DNA of 64,000 bases from Chitinophaga sancti (lineage in GTDB: Bacteria > Bacteroidota > Bacteroidia > Chitinophagales > Chitinophagaceae): contig NZ_CP139972.1 in assembly GCF_034424315.1 (NCBI RefSeq), positions 3,410,001 to 3,474,000 of the forward strand. Reading direction: 5' to 3'. Shown here piece after piece: positions 50,342 through 57,935 of this stretch. The notes beneath the pieces were generated by a model. It worked only from the letters and a program-made list of their open reading frames with translations. It was not told the origin of the DNA and ran no database searches. Positions within the stretch are counted from its first letter, which is position 1. Each line of letters starts with the position of its first letter. The position numbers were made by a program, and so were the translations under genes.

Positions 50342-51370
50342 TTAGATTGAATTCCTTTTCCTTTTAGGACCAGTATTCTTGACTGGTTTACCAGCTTTCT
50401 CAGCCTTGCCTGGTTTTTGCATTTCAGCTGTAGCGTCACTTTTTTTTTCTGAAGATGTACCATCTGTTACAGCGCCAGACGACTGCTTTTGTCCTGCACT
50501 AACCTGTTGTTTATTTGTAACACCAACATTGTTGTCTTTTTTCTCCTGTACAGCAGATGCAAGAGGGTAAAGCAAATCCTGATACAACTCAGGATGCTTT
50601 GCGATGTATTGTTTAAAATTCTCTGTCAGGTCCATTCCAACACTAACACCCTCAGCATAAAGATTATGACTTCTTGCCGGTGGATACGCATTTGCCGATA
50701 CCAGTATCTCTCTGCCAACTGGTTTGTTGTCCACTTCCTCGACAAACATAACACGCAGCGGAACACTTTTACCTTTTTCCATCTCTCCATATGCCAGATC
50801 AATAGTCAGAGGCACGTCCTTATACATCTTCTCATCTTTATCAAACACCTTCAGCGTATCTTCAGGACGATAATTGACTACTGGAAGTGCTTTCATACTA
50901 TCTTCCTGTTTGTACCCATATTTATCATGGTAGGTCTTGATCTCCGTCTGGTTGTGTTCATTTATAATCGCCCCAGCCCAGGTGTTATAGGCTTCACCCT
51001 CCTTGTTGTGTAGTCCTCGTTTGTAAACCCAACCATTGGTGATCATTTGATAAGCCTCATTATAAGTGAACTTCAGCTCACTTTGATTATTAGAAGTAAG
51101 ATCCTTGACAAAGTTATGAGGGGCAATTTTTACAGATTCTTTGAACCCATCGTAAAACCATACATCGGGATTCTTCGTTCCCCGTTTGAAAGCCAAATTA
51201 CTAACTACAGTATTCCCTTCCTTAATATCGGAAAAAGGAAACTTCAGGGAACTTTCACCTTTTTGATCCGCTGTTAACAAGGCTTGTTTCAACGGGTCAC
51301 CGATCCGGTCAGGAAAACCGCTACCTCTGATTACATCATTAACGATGTAGTCTGCATTCTTAATCGCCAT
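50342..51370 (-). CDS. Conserved conjugative-element protein of unknown function
   Basis: 342 aa from the ATG at 51,370 (MAIKNADYIVNDVIRGSGFP); a GTG one codon upstream also fits. No signal peptide or membrane segment. Parts read LKFPFSDIKEGNTVVSNLAF, FTYNEAYQMITNGWVYKRGL and HNKEGEAYNTWAGAIINE. The C-terminal 60 residues are low-complexity and basic (KAEKAGKPVKNTGPKRKRNS), like the tail of the 372-aa neighbour. The two probably act together in the transferring cell, but I recognise no family. Confidence 0.5.
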   Translation of the reverse strand: MAIKNADYIVNDVIRGSGFPDRIGDPLKQALLTADQKGESSLKFPFSDIKEGNTVVSNLAFKRGTKNPDVWFYDGFKESVKIAPHNFVKDLTSNNQSELKFTYNEAYQMITNGWVYKRGLHNKEGEAYNTWAGAIINEHNQTEIKTYHDKYGYKQEDSMKALPVVNYRPEDTLKVFDKDEKMYKDVPLTIDLAYGEMEKGKSVPLRVMFVEEVDNKPVGREILVSANAYPPARSHNLYAEGVSVGMDLTENFKQYIAKHPELYQDLLYPLASAVQEKKDNNVGVTNKQQVSAGQKQSSGAVTDGTSSEKKSDATAEMQKPGKAEKAGKPVKNTGPKRKRNSI

Positions 51371-51408
51371 CACTATTCAATTTCACGTTATCAATTCTAT
51401 TATTTCAC

Positions 51409-52245
51409 CTACAAAACTTTAGCCTTATTCAGGTGCCGGTTAAGTATCTTCAGATCCAGGTTTCTGCCACCATTCAGCTCAGTCATCTGAACATGCAGAT
51501 ATTTCTGCCGCGCCAATGTGAATTTATCAAGTACAAAAACAACGGTTTGGGAACTGCAGCTGTTAATGACTTTTGAATTGCCGGCTACGCTAAGCGGCAA
51601 AATTTCTATCTCCTGTGAGGCCGTACGTTTTGATTTCTTCCTGTCACTGATGAAAAACCTAAACTGGTCCAGATCGTAGCTGATGTTAGAATTATTGGAA
51701 AGCCTGAACTGAAAATAAAAAGCGTCATCCTTCACAAACAATCCCGCCAGCTCAAGGCGAACAAAATCGCGTTCATCCCCCGGACGGAACATATTGCTTT
51801 TTTTGGATACTAATTGCCATGCCAGATCATTGAACTTAGCTTCATTATCTTTCTGAGCCGTAAAGATTACGGCCCCCTTAGAACTGTTCCCGTTAGGCGG
51901 TAGCTGAATAGCCAGTGCTTTCGGATCGGAATCGTAAGAGATGATAAAGGCATACACGGCTCCATCACTCGTAATGACAGTTAGATTAGTAGGAGAAAAT
52001 CCGGCTTTAGCGGCCTTTACCTGTACCACGTTCTCTGTGCCTTTCGCTTTTTGCAGGAAGATATCTTTACTGCCGCGATCAATACTTTTCACCCCTGAAG
52101 GGAAAAGTATACTGGTTGTTTTATTTACCGTAACATAAATCTGATTGGGAACGTTACTTTTAAGTGAAGCCAGTTCCTGCGCCATCACACCTAATGAAAA
52201 CAGCATCATCCACACTGTTGCCATAACTGCACAAACTCTTTTCAT
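51409..52245 (-). CDS. traN: Conjugative transposon protein TraN
   Basis: A 278-aa exported protein (signal peptide MKRVCAVMATVWMMLFSLGVMA). It has beta-rich DUF4138-type features: PNQIYVTVNKTTSILFPSGV, DKIFLQKAKG-like segments, FYFQFRLSNNSNISYDLDQF and RFFISDRKKSKRTASQE. TraN is an outer-membrane-associated part of the CTnDOT-type transfer channel, thought to be VirB9-like. It is located directly after TraM, as in CTnDOT. Confidence 0.85.
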   Translation of the reverse strand: MKRVCAVMATVWMMLFSLGVMAQELASLKSNVPNQIYVTVNKTTSILFPSGVKSIDRGSKDIFLQKAKGTENVVQVKAAKAGFSPTNLTVITSDGAVYAFIISYDSDPKALAIQLPPNGNSSKGAVIFTAQKDNEAKFNDLAWQLVSKKSNMFRPGDERDFVRLELAGLFVKDDAFYFQFRLSNNSNISYDLDQFRFFISDRKKSKRTASQEIEILPLSVAGNSKVINSCSSQTVVFVLDKFTLARQKYLHVQMTELNGGRNLDLKILNRHLNKAKVL

Positions 52246-52265
52246 TGTATTGTTTTTAAAGATTA

Positions 52266-53597
52266 CTACTTGCTTTGTTGATTATCGTCCTTAAGGAATA
52301 TCTGGTAATTTGCCTTAACAGCAACTTTCACCAGCTTTATTTTCTTACTTAGCAAACTCTTTGCGGCATCGATCCCTGCGCTTAAAGCCTGTGCTGATAC
52401 AGAAGGATCAAGTGACGACATACCCAGTGCCTGAACAGCGCGGTCACCGGATTCTTTTGCTACATCTCTGGAAATCGCACCCGGAATATAGAGACCGGCC
52501 AGGCCGTCAATATCGTACACACTCAGGCGAACCGGAAATATGCTATTTTGATAGCGAACAGAAGTCACTGTTATGTTAAGGCGCTCTCCGTTAACACCGG
52601 ATTGTCCGAATAAAAAAGTATTCTTCGGAATCAGCTGGCCATTGATAAAAACATCCGATGTCAGGCGCAATTTAACAAAGGCACCGGTGACCAGTACCTG
52701 GTCATCACTGATCACTGCAGGGATACTGTTCGCAACCGGCGAATTCATCTCACCGGCGAGATCGTTTTCCAGTCCAAAGAATCTATTGAAACCGGATGTT
52801 GCAGGAAGCTGGTTGCTGTCTAAAGTGGTTACCGGGTCTATATTGGCTACTGACACTGCAAACACTTGACCCTGATTTTTTTGTGAAGCCTGTTGTAAGC
52901 GTTCCTGAACGCGGTCAGGGTGTTGGATGTCCAGAATCTTGCCTAACACATCCTGAATCTGCTGCATTTCATGATCACTGCCGGATTGCCCTCCCTGTAC
53001 GCTCGAAATCATACTTTCCAGCCGGTCTATATCGCTGGAATTGACCGATTGCCCGGCTTTTACCGGACTCACAGATGATGGAAGATCTTCAGGAGTCTTC
53101 ACAGATCCCTTTTCGTTAACAGCATGATCCAACGCTGCCAGCTTTTCCCGGATTCGCTTTTCATTCTGATCGACATCCGACAAACGGGATGTGGACGGCA
53201 TATCATGATCGTCTGTTACCCTATCATCACTACCTGAAAACTGGTTAGAGAACAATGGATCATCACTTCTATTTGAATAGTACGGGTCTTGATCCGCCAA
53301 TTTCGCGCGGTCAGCAGAATCTTTCTGCGCCTCCTCATAAAATTGCATTTTGTCAAAGGTGCTGTCCTGGAAGCTGCCGGCTTCAGGTAAACGGGCTATC
53401 AGTGCGCTATCATCTGCCTTCGGCGCTTTATTACTGACACCCTTACCGCCACCTAAAGCACAAAATGCGAGTGTAAGAAAGGGTAGAATTAGCAACGGCA
53501 TTACCAAACTCATTTTTCGCTCCCGGAGGAACTTTTCTGAATGAGGCTGCTTTTCAACAAATTTCAAATTTTCCATTTCACGTTCATTTAAGTCCAT
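52266..53597 (-). CDS. traM: Conjugative transposon protein TraM
   Basis: A 443-aa protein. A short cytoplasmic N-terminus precedes one membrane segment (MSLVMPLLILPFLTLAFCALGG, about residues 29-50). A long low-complexity periplasmic linker follows (about 60-230), then a C-terminal domain (LVTGAFVKLRLTSDVFINGQ, FLFGQSGVNGERLNITVTSV, YDIDGLAGLYIPGAISRDVA). This VirB10-like layout is typical of TraM in Bacteroidota elements. It overlaps the upstream gene's 3' end by 14 bases. Confidence 0.88.
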   Translation of the reverse strand: MDLNEREMENLKFVEKQPHSEKFLRERKMSLVMPLLILPFLTLAFCALGGGKGVSNKAPKADDSALIARLPEAGSFQDSTFDKMQFYEEAQKDSADRAKLADQDPYYSNRSDDPLFSNQFSGSDDRVTDDHDMPSTSRLSDVDQNEKRIREKLAALDHAVNEKGSVKTPEDLPSSVSPVKAGQSVNSSDIDRLESMISSVQGGQSGSDHEMQQIQDVLGKILDIQHPDRVQERLQQASQKNQGQVFAVSVANIDPVTTLDSNQLPATSGFNRFFGLENDLAGEMNSPVANSIPAVISDDQVLVTGAFVKLRLTSDVFINGQLIPKNTFLFGQSGVNGERLNITVTSVRYQNSIFPVRLSVYDIDGLAGLYIPGAISRDVAKESGDRAVQALGMSSLDPSVSAQALSAGIDAAKSLLSKKIKLVKVAVKANYQIFLKDDNQQSK

Positions 53598-54051
53598 ATA
53601 AATTTTTCATTGCTTTTAAACTGTCCAGGATACCTGGATGCGACTGCACGATCTTCGCCAGGTGCCTGCGACCCGAAACCGTTTTTTTCAGGGTATCGAG
53701 AAATTCATCGATATCGCTGATTTGCCGCCGCAATGCAGAATCCGATGAGGTCAGAGTCTCACGCGGCATAATCACTACTGGTGTAGACATAGCATTTAAC
53801 CTGGTCCCGGTTATGGAGTGCTTCCCAGTAATTCCTTGATAAAGTGCGTGGACGCTAACCGCTGCAAGTAGCAAGCCCATCGCGATTGCAATCAGACGTA
53901 CACGTTGAAGTGGCATTTTGCTGGTTTTGTTATTCATCCAATTAGCCCATTCCCTTTGAGATAAGAGGATAAAGCCCGCGATTTTAGTGACAGCACGATC
54001 CTTTACCCAGCCGGTAGGGCTGCGCTTTTTTGTTTTTTGCCTGATAACCAT
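53584..54051 (-). CDS. traL: TraL-like conjugation membrane protein
   Basis: A 155-aa protein between TraK and TraM, the usual place of TraL. It has a basic N-terminus (KTKKRSPTGWVKDRAVTKIA), one membrane helix (LIAIAMGLLLAAVSVHALY, about 72-90) and a helical periplasmic tail (DSALRRQISDIDEFLDTLKK). The family is poorly conserved, so the call rests mostly on position and topology. It ends inside the TraM start (14-base overlap). Confidence 0.65.
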   Translation of the reverse strand: MVIRQKTKKRSPTGWVKDRAVTKIAGFILLSQREWANWMNNKTSKMPLQRVRLIAIAMGLLLAAVSVHALYQGITGKHSITGTRLNAMSTPVVIMPRETLTSSDSALRRQISDIDEFLDTLKKTVSGRRHLAKIVQSHPGILDSLKAMKNLYGLK

Positions 54052-54053
54052 GT

Positions 54054-54671
54054 TTACCGTTTTTGAATGTTCACATCTTTATTTTCAATGGTCTTCCAGC
54101 GTTCGATCAGGAATCCATGAGAGTTATTTTCCGACCTGCTGATATTTCGAAGAAATCCTTCAGTAATAAGAGAGCGATCAACTTTGCTGGTTGACCGTGA
54201 AAGATGCTGTGTTGCAAAGCATTTAAAGTGGTAGGGGTATTGATCCAGGTCTAACTGAATGCTATCTACTTCAATGGTTTGATAAACATTCCCGGCAACA
54301 ATACCCGAAAAATAGTTCTGCTCTTTAAGGTTATCGTATTGCTCCTTTGCGCTAATGTCAGCTAAATACAAGGCTTTGGAAATATTTGTAGTAATAGCCT
54401 TTTCATCAGGCGTGTAGGTAAAAAAAAGCTGATGAAAAGTTTTTACATGATCGCGGGCCTCGGCCGGAATGTTATCTTTTCTGTCTGATGCATAGGCTTC
54501 CAGGGCTTTGCCATTGATAAGCACATATACCCTGCTTTGCTCCTTCATTACTACACCATATGATTTGTAGATCACCAGACCACAGACTCCGGAAAACGCG
54601 ATTATAATGATGATGGTAAAAAGACGTATAGACTTAAACGCCTGATCTAAATTTTTTGCTTGTTTAAACAT
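54054..54671 (-). CDS. traK: Conjugative transposon protein TraK
   Basis: A 205-aa VirB8-like bitopic protein: LDQAFKSIRLFTIIIIIAFS contains the membrane helix, then VYVLINGKALEAYASDRKDN, AEARDHVKTFHQLFFTYTPD and FKCFATQHLSRST, all common to TraK. It is a scaffold of the inner-membrane transfer complex. It lies 18 bases after TraJ and 2 bases before TraL. Confidence 0.9.
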   Translation of the reverse strand: MFKQAKNLDQAFKSIRLFTIIIIIAFSGVCGLVIYKSYGVVMKEQSRVYVLINGKALEAYASDRKDNIPAEARDHVKTFHQLFFTYTPDEKAITTNISKALYLADISAKEQYDNLKEQNYFSGIVAGNVYQTIEVDSIQLDLDQYPYHFKCFATQHLSRSTSKVDRSLITEGFLRNISRSENNSHGFLIERWKTIENKDVNIQKR

Positions 54672-54689
54672 GGTGCCTCACTTTTTCAA

Positions 54690-55949
54690 TTAACTATTAT
54701 CCTTCCCGGAGAGCTTATTGTGCATATATGCACCTGCTCCGCCTGCGGCACGGCCTACTGCGCCTGCCACCCCTTTGCCGCTGTGTTCTGAATTACCGGA
54801 CATACCTTCACTGATATGCTGGCCGGCGTTGGCAATACCTCTTGCTCCTGCCATTAAATTTCCAGCCCCGGCGCTGATAGCTGCACCGCCTCCGCTGATA
54901 ACAGCACCGCCTCCGCTTTGAACCATCGTATTCATCTTTTCAACCAGTGCACCACTCTGGCCAACATTTATTACTAGTCCAGCCACAGTAGGCACAGTGA
55001 AGTAGCCTACAATTCCGATAATCATAAATATCAGGTAACCGGTATCGGAGGCGCTGAAAAAGGTATCGCCTGTACTACCAATTTGGCTCAGGTCCAGCTT
55101 CAGCATTTGTTCCTGTAGCTTTCCGATGATCGCACCAAAGATGTTACACACAGGGAGCCACAGAAAGATATTAAGGTATTTAGCCAGCCAGCCCGTTAGG
55201 GTATGTTGAAACCCATCGAAGACGGCTAAACCGAATACCAGCGGGCCGAGAATGGAGAGCACGACCATTTGAAACGTTCGGATCGTATTGATGCAAAGTG
55301 AGGCCCCCTGGAACAGAACATTGAGTATCTCGGACATCCATTCTTTAACATTGTTACGAAAGCGATAACCCGCCTTCGCCATTGCAAAAGAGATATCCGT
55401 ACCAATACCCTCAAACACACCTTCATCGACATCAGCCGCATCTTTTGGCAAACCATGCAGGTATTTCAGCCAGCGTTGCTTGTCACCCTCCCCGTTTTGA
55501 CCGATGTACATTTTATACGGGTCTGTCTCCTTTATAGCCTCAGCCTTCATTTTGAGAAGAATGGCAATTGACTTGTTCGATCCCTCCACCATTTCAGCAG
55601 TAGCGGTAACCGTCGGTTGCAGGAGGCCATTGATCATGCCTAACACTAATGGGAAAAAACTGATACAAAAGCCCAGACAGAACGGTCGAAACAGCGGATA
55701 GAAGTCTATGGGTTCCGCGTTCGCCAGATGCCGCCATACCCGGCTTCCGATATAAAACAGGGCGGCAAAACCAGCAATGCCCCGACTTACGGATATGAGT
55801 TGGCTGCATAAGGGCATCATTTCATCGTAAAGATTATCCAATACGGGTTGCATTTGCGATATTTCATCCCCAACCCCGTCAGCCCGCGCTGCGTGACTGA
55901 TCAAAAACAGCGTGATACCAACCACACCCATCATACTCAACTTTTTCAT
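54690..55949 (-). CDS. traJ: Conjugative transposon protein TraJ
   Basis: A 419-aa polytopic membrane protein (VirB6/TrbL-like) with a signal-like start (MKKLSMMGVVGITLFLISHA). It has several helices (GIAGFAALFYIGSRVWRHL, IDFYPLFRPFCLGFCISFFP, MVVLSILGPLVFGLAVFDGF, YLNIFLWLPVCNIFGAIIGK) and a Gly/Ala-rich cytoplasmic tail. The DEISQMQPVLDNLYDEMMPL and PLFRPF motifs are typical of TraJ. It forms part of the inner-membrane channel. Confidence 0.9.
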   Translation of the reverse strand: MKKLSMMGVVGITLFLISHAARADGVGDEISQMQPVLDNLYDEMMPLCSQLISVSRGIAGFAALFYIGSRVWRHLANAEPIDFYPLFRPFCLGFCISFFPLVLGMINGLLQPTVTATAEMVEGSNKSIAILLKMKAEAIKETDPYKMYIGQNGEGDKQRWLKYLHGLPKDAADVDEGVFEGIGTDISFAMAKAGYRFRNNVKEWMSEILNVLFQGASLCINTIRTFQMVVLSILGPLVFGLAVFDGFQHTLTGWLAKYLNIFLWLPVCNIFGAIIGKLQEQMLKLDLSQIGSTGDTFFSASDTGYLIFMIIGIVGYFTVPTVAGLVINVGQSGALVEKMNTMVQSGGGAVISGGGAAISAGAGNLMAGARGIANAGQHISEGMSGNSEHSGKGVAGAVGRAAGGAGAYMHNKLSGKDNS

Positions 55950-55970
55950 ACTGTATCGATTAAATCGTAA

Positions 55971-56606
55971 TTATTTGATCCCATGAATCCCCTTCAGCTC
56001 AGTCACTTCATGAGTTTCTTTCAGTCTACCCAATAACATCAGGTTAGTATCCTGATTAAATGATTTCAGGAAGGTTAGTTTATCCTCCATTTCATCATTA
56101 ATCCGGTCGATGGCCTTGATGCGTTCATCATCGGACATTCGAAGTTTACCGGCAGTGGTGACGTTTATTAATTCATCAAGATTCTGCAAAGATTGATTGA
56201 TGAGATTTTTATAAACCGCCGATATATAATTCAATTCTCTTTCGGAAAATTGATTTGAAGAGACAAACATTTTATAGGCAGCTTTATACTGTTTTGCCAG
56301 CTCAATCTGATAATCTGCGATCTGTACTATTTTATAATACTTTTTTACCGCTGGGCTGACCTCCATCAAACCATCTAAAAAAACTTTATGAATGTTAAAG
56401 TTGCCCTCGGAAATGTCTTTGATAGTTCCATAACCGTTAGATACGATTTCATACCCTTTTTTTAGGTCGGATAATATCTGTTTGAACTGGGCCAGCTTTT
56501 CTATGTTCAAAGCCAGCTGGGCTAATTCATTTGCTTGCGCATAGGATTTCTGATAACTCATCAGGGAAACCAGAAATCCGAATGAAAAGGCGACTAATGC
56601 TTTCAT
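55971..56606 (-). CDS. Periplasmic VirB5/TraI-like conjugation protein, paralogue 1
   Basis: A 211-aa exported helical protein (MKALVAFSFGFLVSLMSYQKSYA). Shared features with the two genes upstream are a coiled N-terminal helix, GNFNIHKVFLDGLMEVSPAV, a KxY...I.D/A.Q section, FSERELNYISAVYKNLINQS, NLDELINVTT and MSDDERIKAIDRI. In related genomes such proteins are often mislabelled as tellurite-resistance TerB. The position between TraG and TraJ suggests a VirB5/TraI-type secreted component. It lies 21 bases before TraJ. Confidence 0.7.
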   Translation of the reverse strand: MKALVAFSFGFLVSLMSYQKSYAQANELAQLALNIEKLAQFKQILSDLKKGYEIVSNGYGTIKDISEGNFNIHKVFLDGLMEVSPAVKKYYKIVQIADYQIELAKQYKAAYKMFVSSNQFSERELNYISAVYKNLINQSLQNLDELINVTTAGKLRMSDDERIKAIDRINDEMEDKLTFLKSFNQDTNLMLLGRLKETHEVTELKGIHGIK

Positions 56607-56617
56607 AATCCTTCACT

Positions 56618-57253
56618 TTAATACCACGTTTTAAGTGTATCTACCTCTCTGCTCTCCTTCAGTCTGGATTGACCCAAACCCCGGATATCCTTATAAAAAG
56701 CACCTGTAAAGTCATAGTTATCACTCATATTGGCTTTGAGCTGATCTATCTTTGCAAGCCGCTCGTCATCGCTCATTTGCAGCGAACTATCTGTAATCAG
56801 GGTAATGAGTTCATCAATGTTTTTTGAACAGTCGTTCAACACCCTCGTATACACCTGGTCGATGTAATTGATCTCATTAGGTAAAAATGAATTGCCGGAT
56901 TTGAGATATCTGGATGTAGATTTATACAGAGTAAGTATATCTGTTTGCACAGCTACGATATCAGCAATACCGGCATATTTCCTTACGGCTGGATTAACCT
57001 CTTTTAATGAATTAAAGAATATTCTGTGCAGGTTAAACTCACCATTTTTGAAATCACTGATCGTATTCAGACCCGATTTAGCTATGTTGTATCCCTTTTC
57101 GAGATAGCCTTTATATGCCTTTAAAGCGGCGATCTGCTCCGCTAGATATTTGCGCTGTGTTTTCTTTTGCGAAAAGAAACTGGTAATCGCGCTCTGCCCA
57201 TAAGAGGAGCTGTATACTGCAAGAATGCAGATGAATAAAACTAATTTCTTCAT
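56618..57253 (-). CDS. Periplasmic VirB5/TraI-like conjugation protein, paralogue 2
   Basis: 211 aa from the ATG at 57,253, which gives a signal peptide (MKKLVLFICILAVYSSSYG); the longer frame would overlap the gene upstream. It is clearly homologous to paralogue 1: GEFNLHRIFFNSLKEVNPAV, LPNEINYIDQVYTRVLNDCS, NIDELITLITDSSLQMSDDE. Two closely similar genes in a row suggest a recent duplication or a heteromeric assembly. Confidence 0.7.
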   Translation of the reverse strand: MKKLVLFICILAVYSSSYGQSAITSFFSQKKTQRKYLAEQIAALKAYKGYLEKGYNIAKSGLNTISDFKNGEFNLHRIFFNSLKEVNPAVRKYAGIADIVAVQTDILTLYKSTSRYLKSGNSFLPNEINYIDQVYTRVLNDCSKNIDELITLITDSSLQMSDDERLAKIDQLKANMSDNYDFTGAFYKDIRGLGQSRLKESREVDTLKTWY

Positions 57254-57263
57254 GGTGCAACAC

Positions 57264-57935
57264 TTATTTGAGACTGTAAATAGATTTGACACGGTTGATG
57301 TCTGCCTCATCCGCGGCTCGTTGCAGGCTCAGCATGGCATTCTGGCGATTGAATAGTAATAAATCCATATAGTTCTCATCTACCTTGCCAGAGGTTTTAT
57401 CAATGATTTCCAGTCGCTTTTCATCCGTCATTTGTGTCTGCAGGGAGTTGATTACCATAGTTAGCTGATCGATATTCTTTACTGTCTCATCCAGAATACC
57501 GTTGTAAACTTTTTCCATGTAGTCTAATTCCTTCGCAGTAAAATGGGTGTCATTCTTAAGCAGATTCCAGGCGCGTTTATACTCATTGATAATTCGTGTT
57601 TCTTTCTGCGTTATATCTTTGATGCGCTGATAATAACTAATCAGTAGCTTTACGTTGCGGAGTTCATCAAAGTACTTCTGATACTGCGCTTTCTGCTTTT
57701 CTGACCAGTCTGAGATCTCATCCAGCTTCAGTTTACTCATGTAGTTCTCTAATGTCTTCTGTGCGTTCTGCAGCCAGATGACCTTGTTTTGCTGTTTCTG
57801 TATACCTAAGTCAATGGCAATAATGACCTTCTTAATCGCGGCTTTTACAACCACCCACACAATGGCATGGCTTCTTTGTGTCGGTGCAATGATTATTGCA
57901 ATGGTCAATAACAGTGTTAATGATAGCTTTTTCAT
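57264..57935 (-). CDS. Periplasmic VirB5/TraI-like conjugation protein, paralogue 3
   Basis: A 223-aa exported protein (MKKLSLTLLLTIAIIIAPTQ). It is more diverged than the other two but has the same plan: KVIWLQNAQKTLENYMSKLK, FTAKELDYMEKVYNGILDET, NIDQLTMVINSLQTQMTDEK. This is the form usually called TraI in Bacteroidota elements. The start overlaps the TraG stop by 4 bases (ATGA), so it is translationally coupled to the ATPase gene. Confidence 0.75.
   Translation of the reverse strand: MKKLSLTLLLTIAIIIAPTQRSHAIVWVVVKAAIKKVIIAIDLGIQKQQNKVIWLQNAQKTLENYMSKLKLDEISDWSEKQKAQYQKYFDELRNVKLLISYYQRIKDITQKETRIINEYKRAWNLLKNDTHFTAKELDYMEKVYNGILDETVKNIDQLTMVINSLQTQMTDEKRLEIIDKTSGKVDENYMDLLLFNRQNAMLSLQRAADEADINRVKSIYSLK

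Noticed and set aside
55971..57935. Tellurite-resistance TerB-like annotation for the three helical exported proteins
   Set aside because: They have signal peptides and lie between TraG and TraJ; a conjugation role fits far better than tellurite resistance.
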